64,000 nucleotides of DNA from CAZFOB01 sp964520325 (GTDB lineage: Bacteria > Actinomycetota > JAICYB01), in the NCBI GenBank assembly GCA_964520325.1, contig CAZFOB010000001.1, forward strand, positions 1 to 64,000, written 5' to 3'. How positions within the stretch are numbered: position 1 is the stretch's first letter; each line of letters begins with the position of its first letter. The translations under genes were made by a program, and so were the position numbers. A model generated the notes under the pieces. It did no database searches. It was not told the DNA's origin and worked only from the letters and a program-made list of their open reading frames with translations. This document shows positions 41,169 through 49,103 of this stretch, one piece after another.

Positions 41169-42460
41169 TCTTCCTCCAGGCGCACATGGAGGTTTTCCCG
41201 GTGCGCCTGCAGGCCTTCGGCAGTCGCGAGAGCATCGGCGATCGGTGCATCGCGGAACAACCCCTGGCGCGTGTATTCGACCGTGTTGATGCCGACGAGG
41301 AAATCGCGCACGCCGAGTCCCGACTGGAACCGCGCGGTGCGTGCGGTGGGCAGCACGTGCGACGGACCCGCGCAGTAGTCGGAGAGCGTCGCCGCGGTGT
41401 CGTCGCCGAGCAACGCGGCGCCGGCGGCGCGCACCCCACCGAGGAACCTCTCCGGATCGGCGACGTGGATGCACAGGTGCTCGGGCGCGAGGACGTTGAC
41501 GACCTCTGTCGCCTGGTCGAGGTCGCGCACGAGCACAGCCAGACCGTGGGCCGCGAACGCATCCCGGATGACCTTCGCATTGGGCAGCTTCTTCAGCCGC
41601 TTCTCGACCTCGAAGAGGCATCTCCCCATGAACTCTTCGGACGTCGTCACGAGGATCGCCGCAGCGTCGGGATCGTGTTCGGCCTGCGTGAGCAGCTCGG
41701 CGGCCGCATACCGAGGCTTCGCACGCTCGTCGGCGACGACCACCGCTTCGGACGGACCGAACAGCCCGTCGATCCCGACAACGCCGTACACCTGCTGCTT
41801 GGCAAGCGTGGTGTGCACGCGTCCGGGACCGCACACCTTATCGCACGCGACGATCGAATCTGTGCCGTACGCCATGGCCGCGATCGCCTGCGCGCCACCG
41901 ATCCGGTAAATCTCCTCGATCCCGGCAACACGCGCCGCTGCCATCACGACGCCGGCCGGATTCCCGTTGCGGTCGCATGGAGTGCAGAGCAGCAGCTCGG
42001 GCACACCCGCGACCCGCGCCGGGACTGCGGTCATGAGCACCGTCGACGGAAGCGCCGTTCGACCGGCCGGTGCGTAGAGTCCGACCCGCTGGATCGGACG
42101 GAACACCTGTCCCACCCGGGCCCCGTCACGATCCATGACCCAATCGGACGGCACCTGCCTCTCGTGGAAGAGCCGGATGCGCTCGGCGGCGCCCGTGAGT
42201 GCCTCGACGACCTGGTCGGAGATGCGATCGGCGGCTTCATCCCGCTCCGCGACTGTGACCCTGATCCCCGCGGGGGTCAGATCCGCGCCATCGAACTTCC
42301 GGGTGTAGTCGACGAGCGCCTCGTCGCCGCGCTCACGGACCTCCTCGAGGATCCGCCGGACGACGGCCGCCTCCTTGGCGTATTCGCCCGAATCCCAGGA
42401 CGCGCGCTTGCGCAAAACGTCCGGGAACTCGGAGCGCGCGTCGACGACTTCGAGAGGCAT
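41165..42460 (-). CDS. hisD: Histidinol dehydrogenase
   Basis: Last two oxidations to histidine, NAD- and zinc-dependent. 431 residues from the ATG at 42460 (MPLEVVDARSEFP). YAPAGRTALPSTVLMTAVPARVAGV, GGAQAIAAMAYGT, VCGPGRVHTTLAK, GPSEAVVVADE, LLTQAEHDPDAAAILVT and the C-terminal GPSHVLPTARTARFQSGLGV with catalytic His are typical. First his gene of the cluster; no hisG is present. Confidence 0.97.
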   Translation of the reverse strand: MPLEVVDARSEFPDVLRKRASWDSGEYAKEAAVVRRILEEVRERGDEALVDYTRKFDGADLTPAGIRVTVAERDEAADRISDQVVEALTGAAERIRLFHERQVPSDWVMDRDGARVGQVFRPIQRVGLYAPAGRTALPSTVLMTAVPARVAGVPELLLCTPCDRNGNPAGVVMAAARVAGIEEIYRIGGAQAIAAMAYGTDSIVACDKVCGPGRVHTTLAKQQVYGVVGIDGLFGPSEAVVVADERAKPRYAAAELLTQAEHDPDAAAILVTTSEEFMGRCLFEVEKRLKKLPNAKVIRDAFAAHGLAVLVRDLDQATEVVNVLAPEHLCIHVADPERFLGGVRAAGAALLGDDTAATLSDYCAGPSHVLPTARTARFQSGLGVRDFLVGINTVEYTRQGLFRDAPIADALATAEGLQAHRENLHVRLEEE

Positions 42461-42503
42461 AAGACGACCAGCGTACGGGACTGACGCGGAGCGTTCTGCG
42501 GCG

Positions 42504-42968
42504 TCAGCCCACGACGCGCTCGAGCTCGGCCCGCAGGTGGTGCGTGAGCGGCCGGCCAACAGCCGCCATCCAAAGGTCGTAGGTGAGCGTGTCGCCGTCG
42601 ACCTCGAAACGGCGGCGCAGTCCTGTGACCTCCTTCGCGGTGGGCGTTCGCGCGATCGAGGTCGCCTGGAGCGAGATCACGCCGTCAGTGATCGTTCCGG
42701 CCTCCACCTCGACCACGCCGGTGGGATGACTGATCACGACCTCGAGTGCTCCGTCGCCGACCGGGCGCCAGTAGCCCATCTCGGAGTGCAGGCCACGGTC
42801 GTCGTCCAGAGCCCACGTCTTCTGCGTGTAGAGCAGATGCGGCTTCCCGGCCTCAGAGAACCGCACCTCTTCCCCGTACGAGAACGACTCGATCGTCGGA
42901 TAGGCCCCCGTGCCCTCACCACGCCACGTTCCGATGAGGAAGGTGATCGGCTCGAGCGCCGGATGCAC
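42504..42968 (-). CDS. Nitrobindin-like haem-binding beta-barrel protein
   Basis: 154 residues. GTWRGEGTGAYPTIESFSYGEEVRF at the N-terminus (G-x-W-x-G-x-G) and LTHHLRAELERV at the C-terminus, which supplies the proximal His of the ferric haem, mark the THAP4/nitrobindin family (M. tuberculosis Rv2717c). Members bind NO and can isomerise peroxynitrite. The GTG start shares one base with the dnaE stop, so expression is probably coupled to dnaE. Confidence 0.88.
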   Translation of the reverse strand: MHPALEPITFLIGTWRGEGTGAYPTIESFSYGEEVRFSEAGKPHLLYTQKTWALDDDRGLHSEMGYWRPVGDGALEVVISHPTGVVEVEAGTITDGVISLQATSIARTPTAKEVTGLRRRFEVDGDTLTYDLWMAAVGRPLTHHLRAELERVVG

Positions 42969-45900
42969 TAGACGGTCGTGACCGACTCGGCCCCCAGCAG
43001 CAGCCGCAATCGGTCGACGCAGCCGTTGCCGGGATCGACCCGAAAATCGGAGCTCAGGCGCAGCACGGTTTCGCGCTCGTCCGAGAGCAGGTGCAGGAAC
43101 ACCGGCCGGGTGCCCGGATAGTCCAGCAACACAGACTTGAGCTCGGCGACGAGCTCCGGCGTGCAGTCGGGCGCCGGCACGCGCAGACGCAACGGATTGT
43201 CGAGCACCTTGTAGTCGGGCTCCGACAGGTCGAGAGCAACGAGCTTCGGGTGGTCGTCCTTGTGGTCGACACGGCCTTTGATCACGACCACCTTGTCGAC
43301 CGCCACGAGGTCGCCCGACTTCTCCGCCGTCTGCGGGAAGACGATCACCTCGCAGCTCGCCTCGAGATCCTCGACCTCGAGGATGAACATCAGCTCGCCC
43401 TTGCGCGTGAACTTCTTGCCGATCTTGTGGACGATCCCGGCGATGGCCACCGAGCCTCCGTCGGGCACCTCGGGCAGCGACGCGATCGAGGTGTCGACCT
43501 GGGCCGCGAGAACCTCTTCGAGTCCGGCTAGCGGATGGTCGGTGACGTAGTTGCCGAGCATCTCTTTCTCGTAGGCCATGAGCACGGCCTTCGGAAGAGG
43601 CGTATCGCCGATGCGCAGATGCGATCCGACGAGCGTCCGGTCGCCGCCATTCCCAGATGGCCCAGATGGCCCAGATGGATCGCCGGGTGAGTCAAAGAGC
43701 GAGACGTAGCCCTCGCTCTCCTTGCGGCGCGCCGAAGCGATCTGCTCGACGGTCTGTTCGAAGACCTCGAGCAGACCTCCGCGCGCATGATCCATCGAGT
43801 CGAACGCGCCGGCTTTGATCATCGACTCGACGGTTCGCTTGTTGAGCGCCGTCACATCGACGCGCCAGCAGAAGTCGAAGAAGTCCTTGAAGGGTCCGGC
43901 TTGTTGTCGCGCGCTGATGATGTGCAACACGACGCCCTCACCGACGTTGCGGATCCCGGCCAGACCGAAGCGCACGCGATCGGGGCTCTGCGGGTCGGGA
44001 GCGAAGCCGAGCTGAGACAGATTCACGTCGGGAGGAAGCACCTCGACGCCCATCTTCCGCGCCGACGCCAGATATTTCGTCTTCTCGTCCTTCGAGTCGC
44101 TGCACGACGTGAGCAGCGCCGACAGGTACTCGACGGGGTGATGGGCCTTGAGGTACGCGGTCTGGTAGGCGATCAAGCCGTAACACGCCGAGTGGGCGCG
44201 GTTGAACGAGTACCCGGCGAACGGTTGGATCAACTCCCACAGGTGCCGGGCTTGCTCCGGCGACAGACCCTGCGCCTCCGCGCCGCTGAGGAACTTGGGC
44301 TCCTCGGCCTTCATGAGCGACTCGACCTTCTTGCCCACGGCCTTACGGACGAGATCGGCTTCGCCTGCGGTATACCCGGCCACGCGCTGCAGGAGCTGGA
44401 GCACCTGCTCCTGATACACGATCACCCCGTACGTATCACCGAGGACGTCCTCGAGGAGCGCGTGCGGGTACCGGACGTTCTCCGGATTGTGTTTGCCGGC
44501 GATGTACTTGTCGATCTCCTGCATCGGCCCGGGACGGTAGAGCGCGATCAACGCGACGATGTCCTCGAACCGGTCGGGACGCAACGACTTCAGCAAGCGT
44601 CGCATACCTTCCGACTCGAGCTGGAAGACCCCGTCGACGTTGCCGCGCTGGAGAAGCTCGAAAACCTTGGGGTCGTCGAGCGCAACGTTGTCGATGTCGC
44701 AGGTGATCCCCGCAGCGCGCAACAGGTCGAGCGTGAGCTCGATGACGGTGAGGTTGCCGAGGCCGAGGATGTCGACCTTGAGGAGGCCGAGCTTCTCGAT
44801 GGCGTGCATCTCGTACTGCGTGACGACATCGTTGTTGTCCGTTCGCTGCAGCGCCGTGTGATTGACGAGCGGGTCGCGGCCCACGACGACGGCGGCCGCG
44901 TGCACACCGGTCTGACGACGCAGCCCTTCGAGCTTGAGTGCTGCGTCGAGCACGCGGCGAGCGTCGTTCTCCTCGTTGTAGGCCTTGCGAAGTTCGGCGG
45001 CCTCGTTGTAGGCGTAGCTCCACTTCGAGTCCTTCGACTTCGTGAAGCAATCGTGGAGGGACGGATCCTTGCCGAGCATCGGCCGAGGGAACATCTTCGC
45101 CAGGCGGTCGCCCATCCCGTAGGGGTAACCGAGCACGCGCGCAGCGTCCCGGATGCCGCTCTTCGCCTTGATCGTCGAGAACGTAACGATCTGGGCGACC
45201 CGGTCCTCGCCGTATTTCTGTCGCAGGTACTGGATGACCTCGCCGCGGTAACGCTCGTCGAAGTCGATGTCGAAGTCGGGCATCTCGCGACGCTCTGGAT
45301 TGAGGAACCGCTCGAAGACCAGGCCGTACTTGATCGGATCAAGCGTGGTGATCCCGAGGCTGTACGTCGTGATCGTGCCGGCCGCGCTCCCACGGCCCGG
45401 CCCCACGCGGATGCCCTTGCCCTTTGCCCAGTTCACCATGTCGGCCACGACCAGGAAGTAGCCGGGAAATCCCATGGCGGAGATGACGCTCAGCTCGTAG
45501 TCGAGTCGCTCGACCACCTCGGTCGAAAGCGGATCTCCGTACCGCTGCTTCGCACCTGCCGTCACGAGGCTGCGCAGGTACACGTCGAGCGAACTTCCGT
45601 CGGGCGGGACGAAGTCCGGCAACTGCAGCTCGCCGAACGTGAGCTTCACATCACACATCTCGGCGACGTCGAGCGTGCGGTCGATGGCCTCCGGATGATC
45701 GGGCAGCGCCGCTTCCATCTCCTCGCGCGACTTCAGGTAGAACTCCTGACCGTCGAAGCGGAAGCGGCCCGGCTCGTCGACGGTTGCGCCCGTCTGGATG
45801 CACAGCAGGACGTCGTGCGCTTCGGCGTCCTGCCTGGAGGTGTAGTGAAGATCGTTGGTCGCAACCAGCGGGATACCCACCTCTTTGCCGAGCTCGATCA

Positions 45901-46480
45901 GGTATGGGTTGACCGTGTGCTGATCGGCGATGCCGTGGTCCTGCAGCTCGATGAAGAAGCTGTCGCGGCCGAAGATGTCCTGCCACTTGCCCGCGGCTTC
46001 GCGCGCGTCGTTGTGGCGTCCCTCGAGGATCATGCGAGGAACCTGTCCGTTGAGGCAGCCGGTCGTACCGATGAGGCCTTCCGAGTGCTCGGCGAGGATC
46101 TCCATGTCGACGCGCGGCTTGTAATAGGTGCCCTCGAGCGACGCCGCCGTTGCGAGCTTCAGAAGGTTGCGGTAGCCGGTTTCGTTCTTCGCCAGAACCG
46201 TCAGGTGCTGGATCGTCTTCGGCGAATCGTCGGCTTTGTCCTTGGAGAACCGAGAGCCGCGCGCGAGGTAGAGCTCGCATCCGAGGATCGGCTTGATGCC
46301 GGCTTCGTTGCAGGCTTGGTAGAAGTCGACGAGGCCGTAGAGGTTGCCGTGGTCGGTGATCGCCAGCGCCGGCATCCCGAGCTGCACCGCCTGGGCGACG
46401 AGCTCCCTGACGCGAGCCGCGCCGTCGAGCATCGAATATTCCGTGTGGACGTGGAGATGCGCGAAACCTCTATCGCTCAC
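42968..46480 (-). CDS. dnaE: DNA polymerase III alpha subunit
   Basis: Replicative polymerase, 1170 residues from a GTG at 46480 with a GGGGCGG site. PHP domain at the N-terminus with HLHVHTEYSMLDG and LAITDHGNLYG, metal ligands intact, so possibly a proofreading exonuclease as in DnaE1. Polymerase core RVGPGRGSAAGTITTYSLG and the catalytic aspartates in MPDFDIDFDERYRGEVI; helix-hairpin-helix and an OB domain (VAIAGIVHKIGKKFTRKGELMFILEVEDLE) near the C-terminus. A P-S-G x3 repeat from 9-bp direct repeats lies at 43652-43678. It corresponds to M. tuberculosis DnaE1. Confidence 0.97.
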   Translation of the reverse strand: MSDRGFAHLHVHTEYSMLDGAARVRELVAQAVQLGMPALAITDHGNLYGLVDFYQACNEAGIKPILGCELYLARGSRFSKDKADDSPKTIQHLTVLAKNETGYRNLLKLATAASLEGTYYKPRVDMEILAEHSEGLIGTTGCLNGQVPRMILEGRHNDAREAAGKWQDIFGRDSFFIELQDHGIADQHTVNPYLIELGKEVGIPLVATNDLHYTSRQDAEAHDVLLCIQTGATVDEPGRFRFDGQEFYLKSREEMEAALPDHPEAIDRTLDVAEMCDVKLTFGELQLPDFVPPDGSSLDVYLRSLVTAGAKQRYGDPLSTEVVERLDYELSVISAMGFPGYFLVVADMVNWAKGKGIRVGPGRGSAAGTITTYSLGITTLDPIKYGLVFERFLNPERREMPDFDIDFDERYRGEVIQYLRQKYGEDRVAQIVTFSTIKAKSGIRDAARVLGYPYGMGDRLAKMFPRPMLGKDPSLHDCFTKSKDSKWSYAYNEAAELRKAYNEENDARRVLDAALKLEGLRRQTGVHAAAVVVGRDPLVNHTALQRTDNNDVVTQYEMHAIEKLGLLKVDILGLGNLTVIELTLDLLRAAGITCDIDNVALDDPKVFELLQRGNVDGVFQLESEGMRRLLKSLRPDRFEDIVALIALYRPGPMQEIDKYIAGKHNPENVRYPHALLEDVLGDTYGVIVYQEQVLQLLQRVAGYTAGEADLVRKAVGKKVESLMKAEEPKFLSGAEAQGLSPEQARHLWELIQPFAGYSFNRAHSACYGLIAYQTAYLKAHHPVEYLSALLTSCSDSKDEKTKYLASARKMGVEVLPPDVNLSQLGFAPDPQSPDRVRFGLAGIRNVGEGVVLHIISARQQAGPFKDFFDFCWRVDVTALNKRTVESMIKAGAFDSMDHARGGLLEVFEQTVEQIASARRKESEGYVSLFDSPGDPSGPSGPSGNGGDRTLVGSHLRIGDTPLPKAVLMAYEKEMLGNYVTDHPLAGLEEVLAAQVDTSIASLPEVPDGGSVAIAGIVHKIGKKFTRKGELMFILEVEDLEASCEVIVFPQTAEKSGDLVAVDKVVVIKGRVDHKDDHPKLVALDLSEPDYKVLDNPLRLRVPAPDCTPELVAELKSVLLDYPGTRPVFLHLLSDERETVLRLSSDFRVDPGNGCVDRLRLLLGAESVTTV

Positions 46481-46560
46481 ACCGACACCGCCCCGGATCA
46501 GCCATCCGTCGGAGCCTATCCGCGCGCGCCGACGCGTCCAGCCTTCTTCCGAAAGAGGCG

Positions 46561-47211
46561 CTAACCAGCGGGAACGGGCGGCACGATCGGCACCAGTTCG
46601 AAGCCGCCGAGGTCGGTGACCACCGGATCGGGCACGTCCACCAGGCGCACCTGCGGACGCTTCGCGAGCTCCTGCAGCGCATCCACCTCTGCCCCCTCGA
46701 CGGTGAAGCCGTACACGCACGGGCAGCCGGCTTCGATCTTCTCGAGCTCGACCCGGCGCTGCGCGACGAGCGCCGTCGACCCACTCTGATCGAGTGCGTC
46801 GATCTCGGCTTCGAGTTCGTTCCGCAGGTCGCTTGCACGGTCGGCGAGCGCGCCGTTGATCGTCGTGCGGACGAGCTGCACCTCGGGCTCGCTGCCCGGG
46901 AACCTTACGAAGACCGCCGTCGCCCGAAAGTCCTTCACCATCGACTGCGCCACCGTCGCGGCCAGGTAGGTGTCGAGCGACACGAGCGCGGACGCGTGCT
47001 TCGACGGATCCTGCGCGGCCAGGCGTTCGAGATAGGCGCGCTTGTTGGCGACGTGTCCGCTGGAGTTGGGTCCGGGGGTCGGACCGAGGATCCCGGCGAC
47101 GCGGTTCGGATCAGGATCGGCCGTGCGAGTCGACAGGAGCGCGCCGGCCGATGTCGCCACGATCAGCGCCACGATGAGCGCGACCCTCGACTGAAGTGAT
47201 GCCGTCTTCAT
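46561..47211 (-). CDS. Membrane-anchored or secreted protein of unknown function
   Basis: 216 residues from the ATG at 47211, overlapping the rluD stop (ATGA). A single hydrophobic segment (VALIVALIVATSAGALL) near the N-terminus is followed by a Pro-rich linker and a mostly helical region with charged heptads (ADRASDLRNELEAEIDALDQSG...VAQRRVELEKIEAGCPCVYGFTVEGAEVDALQELAKRPQVRLVDV). The ending resembles the extracytoplasmic domains of anti-sigma or sporulation-type membrane proteins, but I do not recognise a family. A C-P-C motif is present. It lies between rluD and dnaE. Confidence 0.6.
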   Translation of the reverse strand: MKTASLQSRVALIVALIVATSAGALLSTRTADPDPNRVAGILGPTPGPNSSGHVANKRAYLERLAAQDPSKHASALVSLDTYLAATVAQSMVKDFRATAVFVRFPGSEPEVQLVRTTINGALADRASDLRNELEAEIDALDQSGSTALVAQRRVELEKIEAGCPCVYGFTVEGAEVDALQELAKRPQVRLVDVPDPVVTDLGGFELVPIVPPVPAG

Positions 47212-48134
47212 GTGGATTTCACGGGGCGCAGGCGCAGGAGAACCGACGCGAGGTCGTCCGGCAGCGGGATCTCGAACTCGACCGGCTCTGATGTGCTCGG
47301 GTGCGAAAAGGCCAGCCGGAACGCATGAAGGAACGGACGCGCGCACCGCAGCGTCCGCGCGAGGCCCGGATCGCGTCCGTAGGCAGCATCCCCGACGATG
47401 GGGTGCCCGATCGAGCTGAGGTGCGTTCGGATCTGGTGGGTACGCCCGGTCTCGAGCCGCACGTCCAGCAGCGCGCAGCCCGCAAAACGCTCACGCACGC
47501 CGAACCAGGTCACCGCGGGACGACCGTCGGCGACGACGGCCATACGCGTGCGGTTCTTGGGGTTTCGTCCGACGGGAGCGTCGATCTTGCCGCGGTCGGT
47601 GCCGGGGATGCCGTTCACCAGTGCAACGTATCGTCGTTCGATCGTTCTGGCCTTCATCGCTTGGACGAGTGACTCGTGCGCCTCGTCGGTCTTGGCCACG
47701 ATGAGCAGCCCGGACACGTCCCGGTCGAGTCGGTGGACGATCCCCGCTCGCCCCTCCCCCGCGCGCGTGGCGAGCGTCCGGCCCCCGGCCTGGAGCGCAT
47801 CGACGAGCGTTCCCTCCCGCACACCGGGGGCCGCATGAACCACCACACCGCTCGGTTTATTGACGACGAGCAGGACGTCGTCCTCGTAGACGACCTCAAC
47901 GCCTGCCGGCGGCGCCGGAGTCTCCGTGACGCGTTGCCCAACGTCGATCATGTCTCCGGCGTCGACGTGATATGCCTTGCGCTCGGGCGCTCCGTTCACC
48001 GTGACGAGGCCGTCGTCGATGAGCGCACCAGCGCGTGCGCGCGAGATCTGGGAGGACTTCGCCACGAACACGTCGAGGCGCAAGCCCCCGTCTTCGTCAG
48101 GAACCGGAACGGGTGGGGCCATCGGGCTCATCAT
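47208..48134 (-). CDS. rluD: RluD-family 23S rRNA pseudouridine synthase
   Basis: About 308 residues. S4 RNA-binding domain first (LRLDVFVAKSSQISRARAGALIDDGLVTVNG), then the RluA/RluD catalytic core with RLDRDVSGLLIVAK (catalytic Asp; usual Thr replaced by Val) and GRTHQIRTHLSSIGHPIVGDAAYG. Start choice lies among ATGs at 48134, 48131 and 48122 (the frame is open to 48155); it overlaps the end of lspA. The order lspA-rluD is conserved in actinobacteria and firmicutes. Confidence 0.93.
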   Translation of the reverse strand: MMSPMAPPVPVPDEDGGLRLDVFVAKSSQISRARAGALIDDGLVTVNGAPERKAYHVDAGDMIDVGQRVTETPAPPAGVEVVYEDDVLLVVNKPSGVVVHAAPGVREGTLVDALQAGGRTLATRAGEGRAGIVHRLDRDVSGLLIVAKTDEAHESLVQAMKARTIERRYVALVNGIPGTDRGKIDAPVGRNPKNRTRMAVVADGRPAVTWFGVRERFAGCALLDVRLETGRTHQIRTHLSSIGHPIVGDAAYGRDPGLARTLRCARPFLHAFRLAFSHPSTSEPVEFEIPLPDDLASVLLRLRPVKST

Positions 48135-48648
48135 CACCCGTATTCTCTCGCGCACGCTCGCCCATCCCGGCGATCAGGATCAGCAGTGCCCCGATCGTGA
48201 TCGCCGCGTCGGCGACGTTGAAGGTCGCCCAGAACGAGAAGTCCACGAAGTCGACGACCCCGCCCTCTCGGAACAGGCGGTCGAGCAGGTTCCCGGCGGC
48301 GCCGGCGGCCACGAGCGCTGCGCCGGCGGCGGCCGGCATGGTCGGCTGGCGCACCACGGCCGCGGCGAACAGGATCACGCCGACGAGGGCGGCGAGCACG
48401 AGAATCCCACCGGATCCCTTCAGCAGCCCGAACGCCGCACCGGTATTGCGGACGTGGGTGATGCGAAGGAAGTCGCCGGAGATCTGCCGAGACTCACCAA
48501 CGGCAAGAGACCGCACGACGAGCAGCTTGGTGATGTGGTCGAGCGCGATAACCGAGGCAGCGAGCAACGCTGCGGCTATTCGCGGACTTGCCCGCGGGCT
48601 GACTCCGGCCCTGGTCTGAGTTACCTCCGCTCCTCTTTGCGCTTGCAT
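48097..48648 (-). CDS. lspA: Lipoprotein signal peptidase
   Basis: Cleaves lipoprotein signal peptides in the membrane. 183 residues with four hydrophobic segments. Catalytic Asp residues in GAAGNLLDRLFREGGVVDFVDF and FNVADAAI; ITHVRNTGAAFGLL is the conserved N-terminal block. The ATG at 48648 lies inside the DksA/TraR gene (28-bp overlap). Its substrates in this window include the LivJ-like and M28 lipoproteins. Confidence 0.93.
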   Translation of the reverse strand: MQAQRGAEVTQTRAGVSPRASPRIAAALLAASVIALDHITKLLVVRSLAVGESRQISGDFLRITHVRNTGAAFGLLKGSGGILVLAALVGVILFAAAVVRQPTMPAAAGAALVAAGAAGNLLDRLFREGGVVDFVDFSFWATFNVADAAITIGALLILIAGMGERARENTGDDEPDGPTRSGS

Positions 48649-48992
48649 GAGATGCAGAGGCTCGCGTGCGGGAGCGCCTTCAGACGCGCGGCTTCGATCG
48701 ACTTTCCGCAGGTCGCACACGTGCCGTACGTGCCCTCGGCGACCTTCCGCAGCGCCCGCTCGTTCTGTTCGAGCAGGTCTCGTGCGTTCTCGAGGAGAGA
48801 ATGGTCGCGTTCGCGGTCGATGGTGAGAGACTCGGGCTCGCCTTCGTCGGTCTTCAGGGCCGCTGCGGCGTTGCTCTCGCCCGAGTAGCGGGCTTCGATC
48901 TCGGAGATCTGGCGCAGGAGCGAATCCTGCTCCTCGCGCAGCTTGTCCTCGACGGGCTTGAGATCTTTCCGACTCTTCCGTGTCTTCGCCAT
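48621..48992 (-). CDS. DksA/TraR C4-type zinc-finger protein
   Basis: 123 residues from the ATG at 48992. A coiled coil with acidic residues (LREEQDSLLRQISEIEARYSGE) precedes the four-Cys finger in YGTCATCGKSIEAARLKALPHASLCISCK. It belongs to the DksA/TraR group that contacts RNA polymerase through its secondary channel. In actinobacteria the small versions beside lspA are of unknown target. It is transcribed divergently from ileS. Confidence 0.88.
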   Translation of the reverse strand: MAKTRKSRKDLKPVEDKLREEQDSLLRQISEIEARYSGESNAAAALKTDEGEPESLTIDRERDHSLLENARDLLEQNERALRKVAEGTYGTCATCGKSIEAARLKALPHASLCISCKRKEERR

Positions 48993-49065
48993 AAGGGCGC
49001 CGAACGTTAGCACGAGCACCTGAGGGCGTCAAAGGTCTTCACGCTGCTCATCAGTTCGGCGAACC

Positions 49066-49093
49066 TTGGCGGCCGAGCCGCCCTGCGTATGAT
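49066..49093 (+). promoter_or_regulatory. Candidate ileS promoter
   Basis: TTGGCG at 49066-49071 and TATGAT at 49088-49093 are separated by 16 bp. The expected transcription start, about 49100, is only ~4 nt before the ATG at 49104, suggesting a leaderless or near-leaderless message. A 6-bp hairpin (GGCGGC-cga-GCCGCC, 49068-49082) overlaps the spacer. No T-box leader fits in this gap. Confidence 0.45.
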
Positions 49094-49103
49094 TCCGTCA
49101 CCT

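Noticed and set aside
43787..46564. A 925-codon open frame antisense to dnaE
   Set aside because: The opposite strand encodes a complete DnaE with all motifs. The antisense product is Arg/Asp/Val-rich with no domains; long mirror frames are expected at high GC with strong third-position bias.
49020..49103. T-box leader before ileS
   Set aside because: The gap is about 110 bp to the divergent gene and shows no specifier stem or T-box consensus (UGGN).
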